Shown here: positions 1 to 12,578 of the stretch, one piece after another | Position numbering within the stretch: position 1 is the stretch's first letter | How the letters are laid out: the number at the start of each line of letters is the position of its first letter | Assembly: GCA_004380135.1 (NCBI GenBank) | Contig: QXCR01000099.1 | Location: 49,845 to 113,844, forward strand | Length of the DNA stretch: 64,000 nucleotides | Direction: 5' to 3' | DNA from: Stemphylium vesicarium | Lineage: Eukaryota > Ascomycota > Dothideomycetes > Pleosporales > Pleosporaceae | The notes under the pieces: generated by a model | What the model saw: only the letters and a program-made list of their open reading frames with translations | Database searches by the model: none | Told to the model about the DNA's origin: nothing | Made by a program: the position numbers and the translations under genes

Positions 1-156
1 CCGGTAAACTCGAATGACCCAAATCTATAACGTCTTTCCCTGCTTCTTGGGGATGAACATTGCAAAATAACAGAAAAAAAAAACTAGCAGATCGATAAAC
101 TCTCTCATATCATATCATCATGATGCGCCTTCAACATCCATACATCGTCAGACAAC

Positions 157-1719
157 TTACCCAAAAACCTCGTTATACCAGCTCCGAAGCCGTCTACACT
201 GCTCAATCCCTTCATCTTCCCTACAACCCTCTTCAGCAATAACATCCCACATCCGTTGCTCGACATCGTAGCCAAGCTGCGTCTCCATAGCTTCTTTCCC
301 ACCCCACATCCTGTGCGGCTTCCCCTCGACATCAAACGCCCTAGCATCATCCAGCACCTTTGCGGGATCAAGCTTGAGGTTATTCTGATGGATGAAAAAC
401 GGGCGCGGTTTTCCAGGCACCTTCCTTGTACCGTATCCTCCTTTGTATTTGGCCGGATCGGGGTGTTTGAGGTCGGCGTCTTGCCAGAGGGCTTTGTCGT
501 GGATGTGCGTGCGCATCGGAGCGAGGTATTTGTAGTCAAACTGCGGATGTGCTTGCGCGATGCCGGTGCCCTCGAAGGTGCCGTTGACGAAGCGGCCGAG
601 GGCGCCGGGCGCGGTGCGGATTTGGTAGTAAGGGAGATCGACGGCGAGGGCGGCTTGGACGAAGGTTTCTTTGTCGCCTGCGCCGGGGCTGCCTTGGCTG
701 AAGAGGATGTAGTAGTAGTCCGGGCCGTAGTAGTTGTAGTATACCATCATGAGGAGCGTCTCCCGGTGCAGGTCCTTGTTGATTAGGAGCTGGCCGCTCT
801 CGGTGGAGAGTCGTGATTGGGATGCGACTTCGGGGATGGCGGCTATGTGGTAGAAATGCGCGGATATGGTCTGGGCCCAGAAATCGGGCCAGGTTACTAG
901 ACCGTGGGTTGTGTATGGTGCGGTCGAGAATAAAGGTGCTGGGTCGGTCACTGGAAAGGCGTCGCTGTCAAGGAAGAGGACGTGCTGGAAAGATGAGAAG
1001 AGGATTGCAAAAGCCTTGTACTGGAAGTGATGAGGTGGTTTGGCGTCTGTGGCGGTTTCGTAGATGTTCGATAGGACCACGCAGCGCGCGTTCAGTGAGG
1101 GGAGAACAGTGTCGCAGATCGTTGCATCGTACTTGCTCCAGTTGTCGATGAACACTTCCATGGGCAGGTCACACCCTGTCCGGCGCAGCATGCGCAGCGA
1201 CACCAGAAAGATGGGCATGTACAGGGCGTTCGCGGTGGTAACGATGCCCGTAGTGCCTTTTGAGAAAGGTACTTTCGCCGCGAGTTCTTGCGCAGACGTA
1301 CGCATAGCATAATGGGCTCGGAACAAGGCAGTCTCGTCGGTATCTGTAAAGTTGACCAATCGATCAGGGTGCTTCTTATGGGGTTCAAGCGGCAGGAACG
1401 TCTTGATTGACTCGAATCCCTCCTCGTCAAGCTCCAAGGGCTCGCACTGCGGCTGTGCGTCTAAAAGGGCAGTTGCGAGCTCTGACCAGAATTCTTGGAC
1501 TGGTTCGCCAAAGGTGGAACTGGCTTCAGTGAGGTTCTTGCCAGTGAGTATGGGAACATTGTAGGCAGCCGAGCCGTGGTACTGCCGTGGCAGGAAGAAG
1601 AACCCGCATAGGAGCAGGAAGAGTGGAATGGCAAGCAGTCGTGGTACCGATGAGATGCAATGTGGTGTAGTGACAAGCATCGCGGAGCGAGATCGTGAGC
1701 GAGTGTGAGGTATACCCAT
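157..1719 (-). CDS. Mnn1-family (GT71) alpha-1,3-mannosyltransferase-like protein
   Basis: Probable Golgi type II membrane glycosyltransferase that adds mannose to protein-linked glycans using GDP-mannose. One exon, 520 aa from the ATG at 1719. The frame stays open to an ATG at 1779, but those 20 codons are pyrimidine-rich and read like 5' UTR. A short basic N-terminus precedes one hydrophobic anchor (LLAIPLFLLLCGFFFLP, about residues 28-45). The lumenal domain has the family pattern: a start around KGTTGIVTTAN, then the metal-binding DxD motif in HVLFLDSDAFPV, and later a TESGQLLINK segment where the family usually has an SGQ signature. Length is normal for the family. The family call is good; linkage and acceptor are inferred from family membership. 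Confidence 0.85.
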   Translation of the reverse strand: MGIPHTRSRSRSAMLVTTPHCISSVPRLLAIPLFLLLCGFFFLPRQYHGSAAYNVPILTGKNLTEASSTFGEPVQEFWSELATALLDAQPQCEPLELDEEGFESIKTFLPLEPHKKHPDRLVNFTDTDETALFRAHYAMRTSAQELAAKVPFSKGTTGIVTTANALYMPIFLVSLRMLRRTGCDLPMEVFIDNWSKYDATICDTVLPSLNARCVVLSNIYETATDAKPPHHFQYKAFAILFSSFQHVLFLDSDAFPVTDPAPLFSTAPYTTHGLVTWPDFWAQTISAHFYHIAAIPEVASQSRLSTESGQLLINKDLHRETLLMMVYYNYYGPDYYYILFSQGSPGAGDKETFVQAALAVDLPYYQIRTAPGALGRFVNGTFEGTGIAQAHPQFDYKYLAPMRTHIHDKALWQDADLKHPDPAKYKGGYGTRKVPGKPRPFFIHQNNLKLDPAKVLDDARAFDVEGKPHRMWGGKEAMETQLGYDVEQRMWDVIAEEGCREDEGIEQCRRLRSWYNEVFG

Positions 1720-4350
1720 CGAGGAAAGGATCGTTTCTAGGAGGCAGATAGGAGGGAAGGAGGGGGTGAGATAGGTCAAGATCTGGGGAATGAAACGAGA
1801 GTGTAGGGTCCAGGGCGTCTTTTTGTGAGCTTACTACGACATCGCCCACATATAGATGCGAGATGACACCAACCAGGGGCCGGCAGCGCCAGCCGTTTGT
1901 GGCAGAGCGTAGAAATCATGATACGGCCGGAAGGCTGGTGCAATCAGTAAGCTGCGGCGACGCCCAGAAGGAAGGAACGACTGCTGTATGGCCAACTCGG
2001 TTAAGATCTCAGCTTATCGCTGACTGAACATGTAAAGCTGCTGTCGTGCAGGCCAAGACATTCAACGTGGACGCCGTCACCCGTAGCATGAAGCTTGGTA
2101 TGGTGATCACGAGAGACAAGCCTTTTGGTGTGGATTAGCTAGTGAATGTCACGCGTGCACCGAGTCAGCAAGACCCGGCGATACGAGCAAAGTTCTGCTA
2201 ATTGAGCCCGAAACATACTGGCCTTGTATCTAAGCCTAGTTCATGAGGAGATAGTAGGGTCAAAATTAGTGACGCTAGTCACGTAGTTGAGATGATTGAT
2301 AGCGTGGTTGGACGGCGAGACTGGGCAAAGTCTGGAAATTTGGGTCGCTAGTAAGAAACCCCTGCAAACTGGTAATGACGGCCGCGCATGATGAGGCTCT
2401 GGGTAATTGCCACGAGCGTAACATATTGATCTCATCTTGGTTATAATGGCAGAATGCGATTAGAGTTTGGAGCAGCTTGAAGGCGTCCGCTGGCCGTTGA
2501 AACGGGCGCTGCCAAGGTGCGAAACAGGAAGCTGAGTAGAGATACGTTGGTCTCTCGACTCGTATCGCGCTCCTTCAGCATTGCTGGAAAAATAGCGCAG
2601 CGCATACGAGACCCTGAGTACACGGAGAATCTGCGCCACGTGTACGCCACGGACCTCAAATTAGGCAAATGAAGAAGCTCGAGGTCCACCGTATATCGGA
2701 CCGCAGTTGTTTCGGTCGTCCAGCCGCCGAGAGCCGAGGGGGTGGGCTGACGACAACATCGCATGTGAGACACTGGTTAAGAGCCTATTGAGTGGGAATA
2801 TTGCCCATGGACTCTGAGGTTCTTTTATACTCTGGGATCGTTTTATACTCTGCGCTTCTCTCTGGTATGCTTTGATATCCGTTTGTTGCATATGCATCCA
2901 CTCTTCCTGCGTTCTCCAATGCGAGGCAAGCAGAATGTCAGCTGGATACGATACAGCCTACAACTCACAGCCTATCCCACTCTAGCCTTTGTAGCGCCTT
3001 CATGAGCGCGTTACAGGTAGTCCAAAGATGTTCGACTTATTCGTAATGTTGCACACTCGCAGCAAGCCGCTGTGCACCAATAGCCGCCCTGCTGGTGCCA
3101 AAAGGGGACTAGTTCACAGCCAAGTTAGCACCTGGGCACCATAGTCTTCCGCATTTGGGTCCTGCAAGAAATGGGTGGTTAGATCGAGTGCACCACTTTG
3201 CTAGACCGGAAGATGGAAAATAAGCGCCCGTCCTTCTGGACTAATTCGAACAATACTTTGGTAGGCTTTTCAAATGTTAATTGAGGGTCCTGGCCTTGGA
3301 ACTCGCAGACTGTCGACTGGGTGCGCTCGAACTACTAGGCGCTCTGACAAAGCGCCCGATCGCAGCGTTCCATATTCTTTCTGTGCATTCGGTCTGGTCG
3401 AAAACTCGAAGGTAGGGTTGAATAATATACCATCAGAATCACTAGTAGACGTCACTGTCCCCGGCTTTTTGACAATATGGCTACCTGTCTCAGAAGATCT
3501 TCTCATCCCAACTCGGCATGCGGGTCTTCCTTTCCACAAGGCGCCCTTGTATCCATTTGTGCCTCCACATCACCCAGACCCCGAGAGAGGGAGTCGCATC
3601 CACTGTTGAGCCACGGTCTTGGACACTTGTGCTTTGGGTCAGTAGTAGCCTACGCGCATGAGTACTTCTCAGACCATCTTGGGACCGAGGCTTTGGTCAT
3701 CTAAACCTCATCATCTCTGTTTCTTCTCTTCTGTCGCGGCCTCCAGTTTCGCCTTAATACAATCCCAATCACGGTCGAAGATGGTAAAGACTAACAAGAT
3801 GTTTCGAGGAAGAGCAGGAATTATTAGGACAGGTAGGGAAAGTAGTTCTATACGAAGCACGAAAGGCATAGAGGCCAAAAGAGCTGCCTTTGTCGCACAT
3901 TCATTGCCAAGGCAATGCAGTGTGTGATTCAATTTAGATCATGTAAGAAAGGAAAAAAAGCAAGGCAAGCCGAGAGAAAAGAAGAAGCTCAAGGCCCAGA
4001 CATGGAACGAAATGATCGTCTCCAAGATCCAAGAGCTCCTGCAAGCCCGTATTGCCGCCGTCCAATTTGTACTTTTGTCCGTCCGCCCAGCTTTTCAAAG
4101 GAAATTCAAGTCGATCCCCAAACACCCCCCATCCAAGGTATCGAACTCCGTCAAATGAGGATTTTTCCGTCTATACGCATCCATGCCGTAGGTAGCCTGC
4201 AAATGCCACGAATTCTTAAATCGACCGATGCTGTCAAACTCCACCGAAAGCCAATCTTGCCCACGCCAGCCTATCCGAAGAAACCATCCCATATCAAATT
4301 GCACCGCAAGATCCGCGCTCCAGATGATCGATACCTATGTACGAGTGTAT
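1720..4350. other. Intergenic region, 2.6 kb
   Basis: No convincing gene. The short open frames on both strands show no recognisable domain, biased codon use or splice-linked continuation. A 12-nt direct repeat, TTTTATACTCTG, occurs at 2823-2834 and 2841-2852. The left part should hold the promoter of the Mnn1-like gene and the right part the 3' UTR of the Nrp1-like gene. Confidence 0.5.
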
Positions 4351-6361
4351 TTACGCCGGCGACTTGTTGGCGGGATTCGAGACATTACGTCGATCGTCGT
4401 TCATGGAAAGAGAACCGAAGCCAGTCGAAAGGAACGCAAAGGGGTCGTTGCGACCGTCGCCACCGTTGGGGGCACCCTGGTTAGGGTAAGGGTCTGCAGA
4501 AGAGAAGGCAGCCTCAGCTGAGCGACTGTCGAAAGGAGTCGAGTGCATGCCACCGTTGGGCACGTACTGAGCACCCATCGGAGGGTAAGGGCTAGCAGCG
4601 CCCATACCAGAGGGCAGAGCGTAGGAGCTGGGAGGACCACCATACTGCTGAGCAGGGAAACCGCCGCCACCGTAACCAGCAGGGCCGTAGGGACCGGCGC
4701 CAGGCGTACCACCCATGGAGGGAGGGCCCATGCCGAAGCCAGAGGGAGTGTCCATGGGAGATGGGAAGGCCGAATCAGCGACAACAGCCGCACCTGCACG
4801 GCTCGCACCGCAGCGAAGGCAAGCAGTGTTCTTGGCGAAGTTGTGGTAGCCACAGCCGTTCTCACCGCACTTCCAGTCTCCAGCACGGAAAGGAACAACA
4901 CCGGTACCTCCGCGCATGTGTCCACCACCCATTCCGTGACCGTGGCCATGGCCCATGTGGTGCTGAGGAGGACCCATCATGCCAGGGTGGCCTCCGTATC
5001 CGTAACCGCCATAGCCCATTGGGTCACCACCTGGTGGGCCCTGCTGCATGGCCGGGAAAGAGCATCGGAAACAAGCAGTACGACGCTGGAAGTTTGAGAA
5101 GCCGCAAGAGGGGCAGTTCCAGTCACCGGGGCGGGGTCGGTTCTTGCTAGGAGGGAAGGGTGTGATGATTTCGGAAGCACGGTCGAGGACACGAGTCGAG
5201 GAAGGTGAGACCTCGATAGCCTTTTCGTTGAGTGCTCGGCCGTTCATGCAAAGGCTCTCGGCAGCCTGAGAAAGTTAGTATGGGATTGGATTCGGCAATG
5301 GCATGGTACATACCTCCTCGTGAGAAGAAAAGATGGCGAAGCCGGTGCCGGTGGGCTTATGTTGGTCTGGGGTGCGAAGGGTCCAGAAAGCAATAGGGCG
5401 ACCGCCGAATTGAGTGAACCAGCTCTCAAGCTCTGACTGCGTGGTGTCATGGGGCAGACCGCTCATGTGGAGGACCTTGCTGCGCTCTGACAAGAAGGCG
5501 CGCACATCAGCCCGGGCATCCATTGGCTTTGTTAGGACGTCTGGGTGGTCTTGGGGTGGTTGCGACTTGCGGATCAACCCACGGAGGACTCGGGCAAGTG
5601 TAACAGCCTCTTCCATAGCCCGCCTCGGTGAGGCGGGAGCAAGAGCCTGCAAGTGAAAGGGAAGGTTGTGTTTGATGGGCGCAGAAGACTGCACGGGCTC
5701 CACTTCCAGAGCTGCACAAATGTTGGTCAAGGCGCTAGAGCCAAAAGGCAATGACTCTGGGTGGTGAGCCTGCCAGCGCTGGTATTCAGTGCGAAGATCG
5801 AAGGTACGGGAATGTTGGAGGTACGGGGGGAGGACCACAGCCTTATCCCTCGCCTCACGCGGCAGCTGGACCCGGAGGTCCCACGAATCGAGTGTGACAA
5901 AGGCGAATTCGAGGTTCTTCGGCGCGATGTGCTCCGTGTGAAAGTTATTGAAACGCTCCACGGCGTCGCGGAACGAACCGGCGTTGCGGACCTGATCCCA
6001 GGTAAGGGTTGTCAAGCTGGCTGTCAAGGGTTTCTACGTCAGCAACATTCTTTCAGCATTGGAGGGTGAAGAGCAGAGGTACTCACTGCACAAGGCCGTG
6101 ATTGGCGTGTTGACGGGCTTGACCAGGACGGACTCGCGATGCAGCTGGGACTGGGTCAGCAATTGAGCCGCGACAGGTTTACTTTCTCAAGCCTACCTCT
6201 TCGCACGACTTTGCATCGAGCAGAATCCAGCCAAGCTCAATGACCTCCGCCGAGTCCTTGGTCACATATACGCCATGCTCATCACACGTTGTTGCAACGT
6301 GGATGACGACGTAGCGGTCGAGGTTTGCGGCCTGGGGGCTCGGAGTGGGTTGCGAGGCCAT
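4351..6361 (-). CDS. Nrp1-like RNA-binding protein: exonuclease-like fold, RRM and two RanBP2 zinc fingers
   Basis: Four exons on the minus strand: 6197-6361, 6087-6144, 5314-6020 and 4351-5265, giving 614 aa. All introns are GT..AG and the frame is continuous. Residues 14 to about 210 resemble the Eri1-type DEDDh 3'-5' exonuclease fold (ELGWILLDAKSC, then PVNTPITALCTSLT). Next comes an RRM at about 255-335 (VLHMSGLPHDTTQSELESWF). Two RanBP2-type zinc fingers follow: DWNCPSCGFSNFQRRTACFRC and a second at about 437-465 with CxxxxC..CxxC spacing. The C-terminus is rich in G, P, Y and S. The order matches the fungal Nrp1/asparagine-rich protein family; yeast Nrp1 is an RNA-binding stress-granule protein. 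The first acidic motif of the nuclease fold is degraded (see findings), so RNA binding rather than cleavage is the likelier role. Confidence 0.85.
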
Positions 6362-8044
6362 TATCTATGTTTCTGGACGGCGTGCTGTCAGTATGTGTCT
6401 TCCGGTATCCAGATATCACCCGTTCGGATCGGCGATGTCGATTCGGCGGCTGAGGTTTGTCGGGGAAGGAGGTAAGGCGCGGCGGAAGCAGAAGGAGCGA
6501 CCAGCGGATACGTCAGCGGGGAGGTGAATGGGAAGAGGTGAGGTGGGGAACAGCTGGCAAGCTAAGAGCGAGTGAAGGAGAAAACAGAGCCTCGAGGTGA
6601 AAGACAAGACGAGGTTGAGGTGTCCTGGTAAGATGAAACCAGGTGCTCTGAGATGGGGACGGACGACCTGAGGCTCCGTGCAATGATCCCGGGAAGATTT
6701 CTTGACGTGGATAGCAGAGCTAAGGCACAACTTCAACATCTTGGCGGGAGCTCGAGTTTAGTGCCGGACATGTCATACCTGGAGCTGTGGCATCGTGCCG
6801 TGTAGTCTTGTGTATATTTTTACTCGATAGATTCGACGGTTCGTTCCATACTATGGGCCCTATCATATTCTCTTCCTGTCCCATTCCTTACAGTCTGCGC
6901 CGTCATTTTGACTACATGGCTCCAGATAGTCAGGCTCTCATGAGTGGCTGCAGCACAACATGCCATGAGCACGGCTTGCTGCAGCTCCCGCCTCGGCAGC
7001 CAGCTGTCTGTACTCTTCCGAAACGCTCGTAGTCCTCTCATTAAGGGCTCCACGCGTCTGATGATACCTCGTGTTGCCCTCTTGTTATTGATGGTCACGG
7101 CGGGTACTCGCCTATTGTTGCATCTACGCATTGCTTTTGCTGCTGGTGGCGCCGCATCTAGACATGTACATGACAGGGTCCGACCAATACAGCTGGGCCC
7201 TCTTCACCGCGCGATGAGCAGCTGCAGCGCACCATGGCCGCTGTGGCGGTGGTCGTCGATTCGTTACCAAATTTAACAGGGACCCACCGTCATAACTCCG
7301 CTATCCATCCCAGACATGAATTGGTAATGTCGCAGCATCTACACAAGCCCTCACAACGCGGGCCTGAGGCATCAGTGCAAGACAAGGTGCCTGTCTCAGT
7401 GCGCTCTTCCGCGCATCCCGCCCTCAGACGCCGCATGGGCTCGTCCGGGAACCCCTGGCGATCTTCCACTCTCTCCCGCGGGGGCCACGTCAGCACGTGA
7501 TCAGAGTTAGCACTCGCTGCTGTTTCGGCGTGCCGAGCAGTGGAATTGGGGGCACGACGATCTCAAGCCTTGCTGACACGTACAACAAGCACTAGCCCTG
7601 TCAGCACGCCGTAACGCCGCCGTTGGAATCGCTGTGCGGGATCTTCCTAACTGCTTTGGAGCCGACCCCTTAAACGCCGTCTCCCTCTGCTGCTCAGCTC
7701 CATAAGCGCTCGAGCACCTTTTTGCAGGCAGCCCGTGGTCGTTATTCTGCGATTTATGCTCTCCCATTCTGGCCCATAGCCGCACCCACTTACCGGGGAA
7801 CTTTGCATTAACCCTCTAGCTATTACCTGCGTCCATCTAAATCGGGACCGCCGGCTTTACCAAGCATGTCTTCTCGGCAACGGGGGTTCTCGTCTTCCCC
7901 GCAAGCAGCGCCAAACGGACGCGAGTTAGTATTCACCTACCCACTTTTGAAACAACGGACAATGGCCCCCACCCTCTTAAAATAAATGTTCACCGCGTGC
8001 ATGGCATTCATCTCCTAATACCTCTCAGTGCACCTCGAGGCATC
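6362..8044. other. Divergent intergenic region between Nrp1-like and F-box genes
   Basis: About 1.7 kb between two divergent start codons, so it should hold both promoters. Short open frames occur on both strands but none shows a domain or a supported splice model. No TATA box or operator could be assigned with confidence. Confidence 0.5.
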
Positions 8045-9802
8045 ATGGGTTTCTTCAAGCGCTTCAGGCGTAACAAGACGTCCAAGAAGAGCGAGTCGCG
8101 TCCGCACAACGACTTGTATGCCCCCGCCGTATACGACTACCATGGCCCCGACCAGTTCCAGCGCCTGCCCGATAAGGTCCTGCGTCGCATCTTCGAAGAG
8201 GTGTGCCCGCACTCGGCCGATGAATCGCTTGACGGGAGCGAGGACAGCGGCAACGATGGCTGCATGAGCTGCGATATGCGCGATCTGGCCCATTGTGCCC
8301 TGACGAAGCGACAATTCTACGGTGTCGCTGCTGGCCTGCTGTACGTGCGATCCACTCGGTGCAGGGGTGCAGCGTAGCTTACTTGGAGTAGATACAACAG
8401 CATACGCATCGATGCTGTGCATTACTGCGAGCTCGAGGAGGTGCTCGCGGACCAGCGACGGCGCAAGTCACGCAATGGCGACGAAATAGACGCTCCCACG
8501 AGACGGCTTCAGCAACTCGGTCAGAGCGTACGTGGCAACCAGTACCTCGGCCAACGCGTACGCTTCATCAAACTCCCATACATGACTCGCGAAGCATGCA
8601 AGGCCGACCTTGCACGAACAGTATCAGGCTGTCCGAACCTCGAGTTCATCGATCTGCCCGACGGCTTCTACAACGGCGATCAGTCTTGCCAATTGCTGCG
8701 ACAGGAGCTGCAGGCGCGATGCCCGCACATCAAGAGGATGAAATACAACGAGGGCGGAGAACAGTCTCTGGAGTCGCTTCTCCAGGGCTATTGGCAGGAC
8801 CTCGAATCCATTGAGCTCAATAGGATACACATAGAGCCCAGCATCCTGAGGCAGGTCTTCGGCATGCTCCCACGACTGAAAGAGCTTACCATCACCGAGG
8901 TTGACTGGCTGAACGATTCAACCTTCCATGATGCGCCTGGCATTCCCAACTTTCCCGCCTTGGAAATCCTCAGGCTAGACAAGTGCCACGCCGTTACTGC
9001 CAATGGACTGGCCCACTTCCTCTACAACCCCATGTGCAGCGGCAGGCTGCGGACCCTCATACTGAAAGACTGTGCTGGTTTCCCAGTATCATCTCTTCAC
9101 ATCGTTTTGCAGGCAGCAGTAAACCTCAAGACATTGGAATACACGGCTACCGTGTCCGCATCCCTTCCCTTGGACCCCATTCCGCCTATGACGTCCCACA
9201 GGCTGCGCAAGCTCAGCTTCGAGGTCATCTCTAGCTCCTCAAACCAAGTATACCCACCAGGTGCATCCTACTATCAGTATCTAGCAAAGTCGCTCATGGC
9301 GAACTGCATGCCGGCTTTGCGACAACTCTATGTTCGTGATCCTGACTTCCCGGAGATCCTCACACTTCCGCCACCAGTACTTCCGTTCAGCGAAGCGCCC
9401 CCACCCATGTTCAACCAGCCCCTGGAAGTCTATTCCAAGGGTCTGGACGAGCTGGACTGGATCTTCACCTCCATCATGCCACCCGAGGGCCAGGGACGCA
9501 GAGCTTCAATGTCGGTAGGCCGTCCCTTGAGTAGCTATTCGGCACACAAGGGTCTTGGTCCACAATGGGGTGGAGATGCCCGTAAGAGCATCGTGGTACC
9601 AAACGGTTTCGGTGGCTTCTTGGCCGTACCCGCGGACAACGATGGCAGACCAAGGAGCGCAGGCCACGGGGCTCCCAGCGGAGGGTTTGGGGGACACGGC
9701 TACTCCAATTCGCTTGGTGGCAGAGGGCCGAGTCCCCGCGCAAGCTGGATGAGTCATGCTGGCCGCGAGAAGCGAGCCTCGAGGGCAGACCTTTGGCGGT
9801 AG
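8045..9802 (+). CDS. F-box protein with leucine-rich repeat-like region
   Basis: Two exons, 8045-8340 and 8401-9802, with a 60-nt intron (GTACGT..CAG); 565 aa. The start is the ATG of MGFFKRFRRNK; an in-frame ATG at 7997 exists but its extra residues look like leader. After a basic N-terminus, an F-box-like segment begins at about residue 38 (QRLPDKVLRRIFEEVCP) and continues past a Cys-rich insert to AHCALTKRQFYGVAAGLL. The middle holds LRR-like strings such as ELTITEVDWL, LEILRLDKCHAV and LRTLILKDCAGF. The C-terminal 130 residues are Gly/Ser/Arg-rich and probably disordered. F-box proteins are substrate adaptors of SCF (Skp1-cullin) ubiquitin ligases; the target here is unknown. Confidence 0.82.
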
Positions 9803-10236
9803 TCCATCTACTCCAGACGCGCACCCTGCATCTTCCGCAGCACTGCCTGCATTTCACATCACCGGCGTTATCTTCTTTTTGCATTCCCTTCAATTCTCTT
9901 CTGGATACCCGTCCATTTGTCTCTTCTTCCCATCTCATCTTTGTAAGATACCAAGAGGAGTTTTTTTTTCTTATTTTCTGCTCTTCACTGCTGGGGAAGG
10001 ATGAGGTGCAGCATCGGTACGAATCACGGCGATACGGGGAGCAATCGGATGAGCCTCGGACCAAGGATATGATTTGGTACCATGGTTGGCCATCTGTATA
10101 TTAAAAAAGAAAACAGAAACTGTCAACCCATCACTCGAGACTGGTATCTCGCGGCTGTATCAAGATGTTTTCTCATATTCTCGTATGCACGTATCTGTGG
10201 TGTGTGAAGAAAGCAAGGACAGCATAAAAAAAGACC
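9803..10236. other. Convergent 3' intergenic region
   Basis: Spacer of 434 bp between the stops of the F-box gene and the GT25-like gene. It contains a T-rich run near 9961 (plus strand) compatible with 3' end formation. No gene seen. Confidence 0.5.
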
Positions 10237-11500
10237 TCAAGACTGCGCACCACATTCCCCCCACTCACACCCATTCCAGGCCCCCTCCTCTCTCAGCCCA
10301 TGAATTGGACACTCGCCCCTCTCAACCGCCCTTTCCACAACCCTCTTCATCTCCGCCCTCATCCATGCATCCTCCTCCCCAACCCAAAGCTGCGCATGCC
10401 TCGCCCCACACGCCAAATTCCACGTCCCCCGCGTACTCCACTTCCGCTCTCCCAGCACCTCCTCATCCTCCCCATACCTATCCGCCCGCCCAATCTCCGA
10501 GTCGCCAACCACATGGTGAAATAGCTCGGGCGCCACACTCCAACAGCCCCAGCCCCAATCCCGACACGCCCCCAACAGCGCTACATCGAACGCGCTACTT
10601 CCGCCTCTTGGCTCGGTGGAAAACGACTCGAGGATGAGTGTTGCAGATGCTCTTGTAACCGCGTATGCGAAGGTGCAAAAGGGCCAGTATGCGCGGTGCA
10701 CGAGGCGGGTTTGCGAGGGCACGTTGAGCGAGGAGAGGAAGAGCGATGTGTCTGGGTGTAAGAGGGGGGGTGGGGGCGTGCTTGGGTCGTGGTAGGTTAG
10801 GTGTGGGGCGGGGAGATAGGCTTGGGAGGGCAGGTCGTCGCAGTGGCCGGGGTAGAGGATGTGCCATTGTGAATTTGACTGTGAGGATGGGGGCCAGTAT
10901 GTGTCGTCGGTGCTGCTGTTGAGTAAGCCGCGGAGAGAGGAGGCGAGGAGTGGGATTTGAGTTTTTCGCAGGAAGAGGGAGAAGTCTGTGTCGTCTTCTA
11001 GTATTAGGGCTGTGTCGTGGGTAGTAGTAGATAAGAACCTGTCAAGTTTAGATATCGGCATTGTATCTTTCTTATGTACTCCCTTCTTCTCACTGTTGTT
11101 GTTTGTTTTGGTCTGAGTACTCGGACAAAACTTACCATCTCAATGCATTCAAATGACTCAGCCATGCTTTTGCACTCCCGCTACTTATCCTGCTCCCTTC
11201 TTTCGCCTTGAACTTCTCGACGTCTGAGGTTGTCCATTCTGGCAGTGGCGGGATTTTAATGGAGATGGAGGTTAGATTCGCGGCCCAGAGGAGGCTGGCG
11301 CGGCGGGGGGAGCGGGTTGGTGATACGGCTATGATGGTGCCGAAACCGAGCGTGGAGTTTGCGGGTGTGAGGGATTTTAGTACATGGGCTTCCTGTCGGG
11401 AGAGAGGAATGGGAAGAGAGTGGGAATGGTGAGAATGGTAGAGATAGGTGGTCGTGCAGAGTAGGAGGATGGCGGTAAGGATACAGCGGGTGCGTTGCAT
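10237..11500 (-). CDS. GT25-like (LPS-type) glycosyltransferase, membrane-anchored
   Basis: Two exons, 11136-11500 and 10237-11038, joined across an intron with donor GTAAGT and acceptor CAG; 388 aa. The ATG at 11500 was chosen because it has a good context (ACCATGC) and is followed directly by the anchor; an in-frame ATG lies at 11527. The N-terminal hydrophobic stretch CILTAILLLCTTTYLY predicts a type II membrane protein. The catalytic core shows GTIIAVSPTRSPRRASLL near residue 52 and the acidic motif ALILEDDTDF, both typical of glycosyltransferase family 25. The C-terminal third is less conserved and rich in charged residues. Fungal members are poorly studied, so donor and acceptor sugars are not assigned. 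Confidence 0.72.
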
Positions 11501-12578
11501 GGTTGGGTTTTGGGGTATCAAGTTCAAGAATCGGTTATGAAGTTAGTTATGGAGTTGGTTGTAGAATGTTTTGTATCATGTGATAGTGCTTGTCTGGTGT
11601 TCACGGTGTAGGTGAAGGGAAAATAGTTACAAACATAAGCTCAAGTCACCGAGTGAGAGGGGAAAATAATATGTTGCAGTGATTCCGATGGAAGCTCTTC
11701 GCCAAAGCAATCGTTATGTCTCCTTCACCATTCTCAAGTGGGCTGTGACTCGATTTCGTTTGATTTGACTCTGTTTGTCCTTGTGCGCGGTTATTTGAAG
11801 AGTTCCAAACGCAGATCGAGTGTGCTCGTAGTCGGCATAAACCTTTGAAAACCCCGGGTGATATTTCGACAACTCTAATACCAATTTCGTACCTGAGCAT
11901 CGTCTCGGCGTATACGTATGCAGTTCGTAAATTTGATGTCGGTATAGGCGACGGGTGCCCCACTTTGACTAGTGAAGTAGGTATTGCGCGTATTCGAGCA
12001 GGTAAACCGTCGTACCCTGCAATATTCACTTAATATGCGAGTTCATTGCGTACGAAGAATTGCCATGTCCAGGATTAATTGCTGTGTGCGAGTTGGTATG
12101 GAGTAGACTATCCGGGTAGCGGGCTGTGGCTGAGGCATGGCGTCAGGGCGTAATGATTCAGTGGCATGGGTGGCTTGTGACTAACAGCGACTGAAACGGC
12201 TAGCACGTAAAAGAAAAGAGACCAACCATGCATCTCTGCGGCGGGCTATTGTTAGTGCGCGCGCCGCAGGTACGGCCGGCTTCCCTAGTTTCAATCGAGA
12301 CTGTGTGGCCGTCCTTGGTCCCCTGAAAGACCAACAACGTAGGACGGGGGGAAGTCTGGGTTGGTCGCCTTGAACCTGGTGATTGCATTTAGGTACTTAA
12401 TTTCAAGAATTAGAGGCCGACTATCCGCGTGCACCTGCCACTCCTTTGTTGCTTCTTGCGACTTCCCTGCATCGCTCCCCCTCACTTCTAGGACGTGTTC
12501 CATGGGCGTGTCTCGTATGTCCCCTACTTTTCTTCGCGCAGGCACGCAGAGTCGGGTCGCACAACATTCTCGCACAGC
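11501..12578. other. Divergent intergenic region between GT25-like and RA-PH genes
   Basis: Should hold both promoters. Short open frames at 11646-12029 and 12200-12388 (minus) have no recognisable features. No repeat or RNA gene seen. Confidence 0.45.

Noticed and set aside
256..786. 176-codon open frame on the plus strand
   Set aside because: Antisense shadow of the Mnn1-like gene; Val/Asp/Glu-rich product caused by the codon bias of the opposite strand.
3915..4484. 189-codon open frame on the plus strand
   Set aside because: No domain, overlaps the 3' end of the Nrp1-like gene on the other strand, and has no splice-linked continuation.
4543..5097. 184-codon open frame on the plus strand
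   Set aside because: Antisense of the Gly/Pro-rich zinc-finger exon of the Nrp1-like gene.
10074..10637. 187-codon Pro-rich open frame on the plus strand
   Set aside because: Antisense shadow of the GT25-like gene; composition follows its GC-rich third positions.
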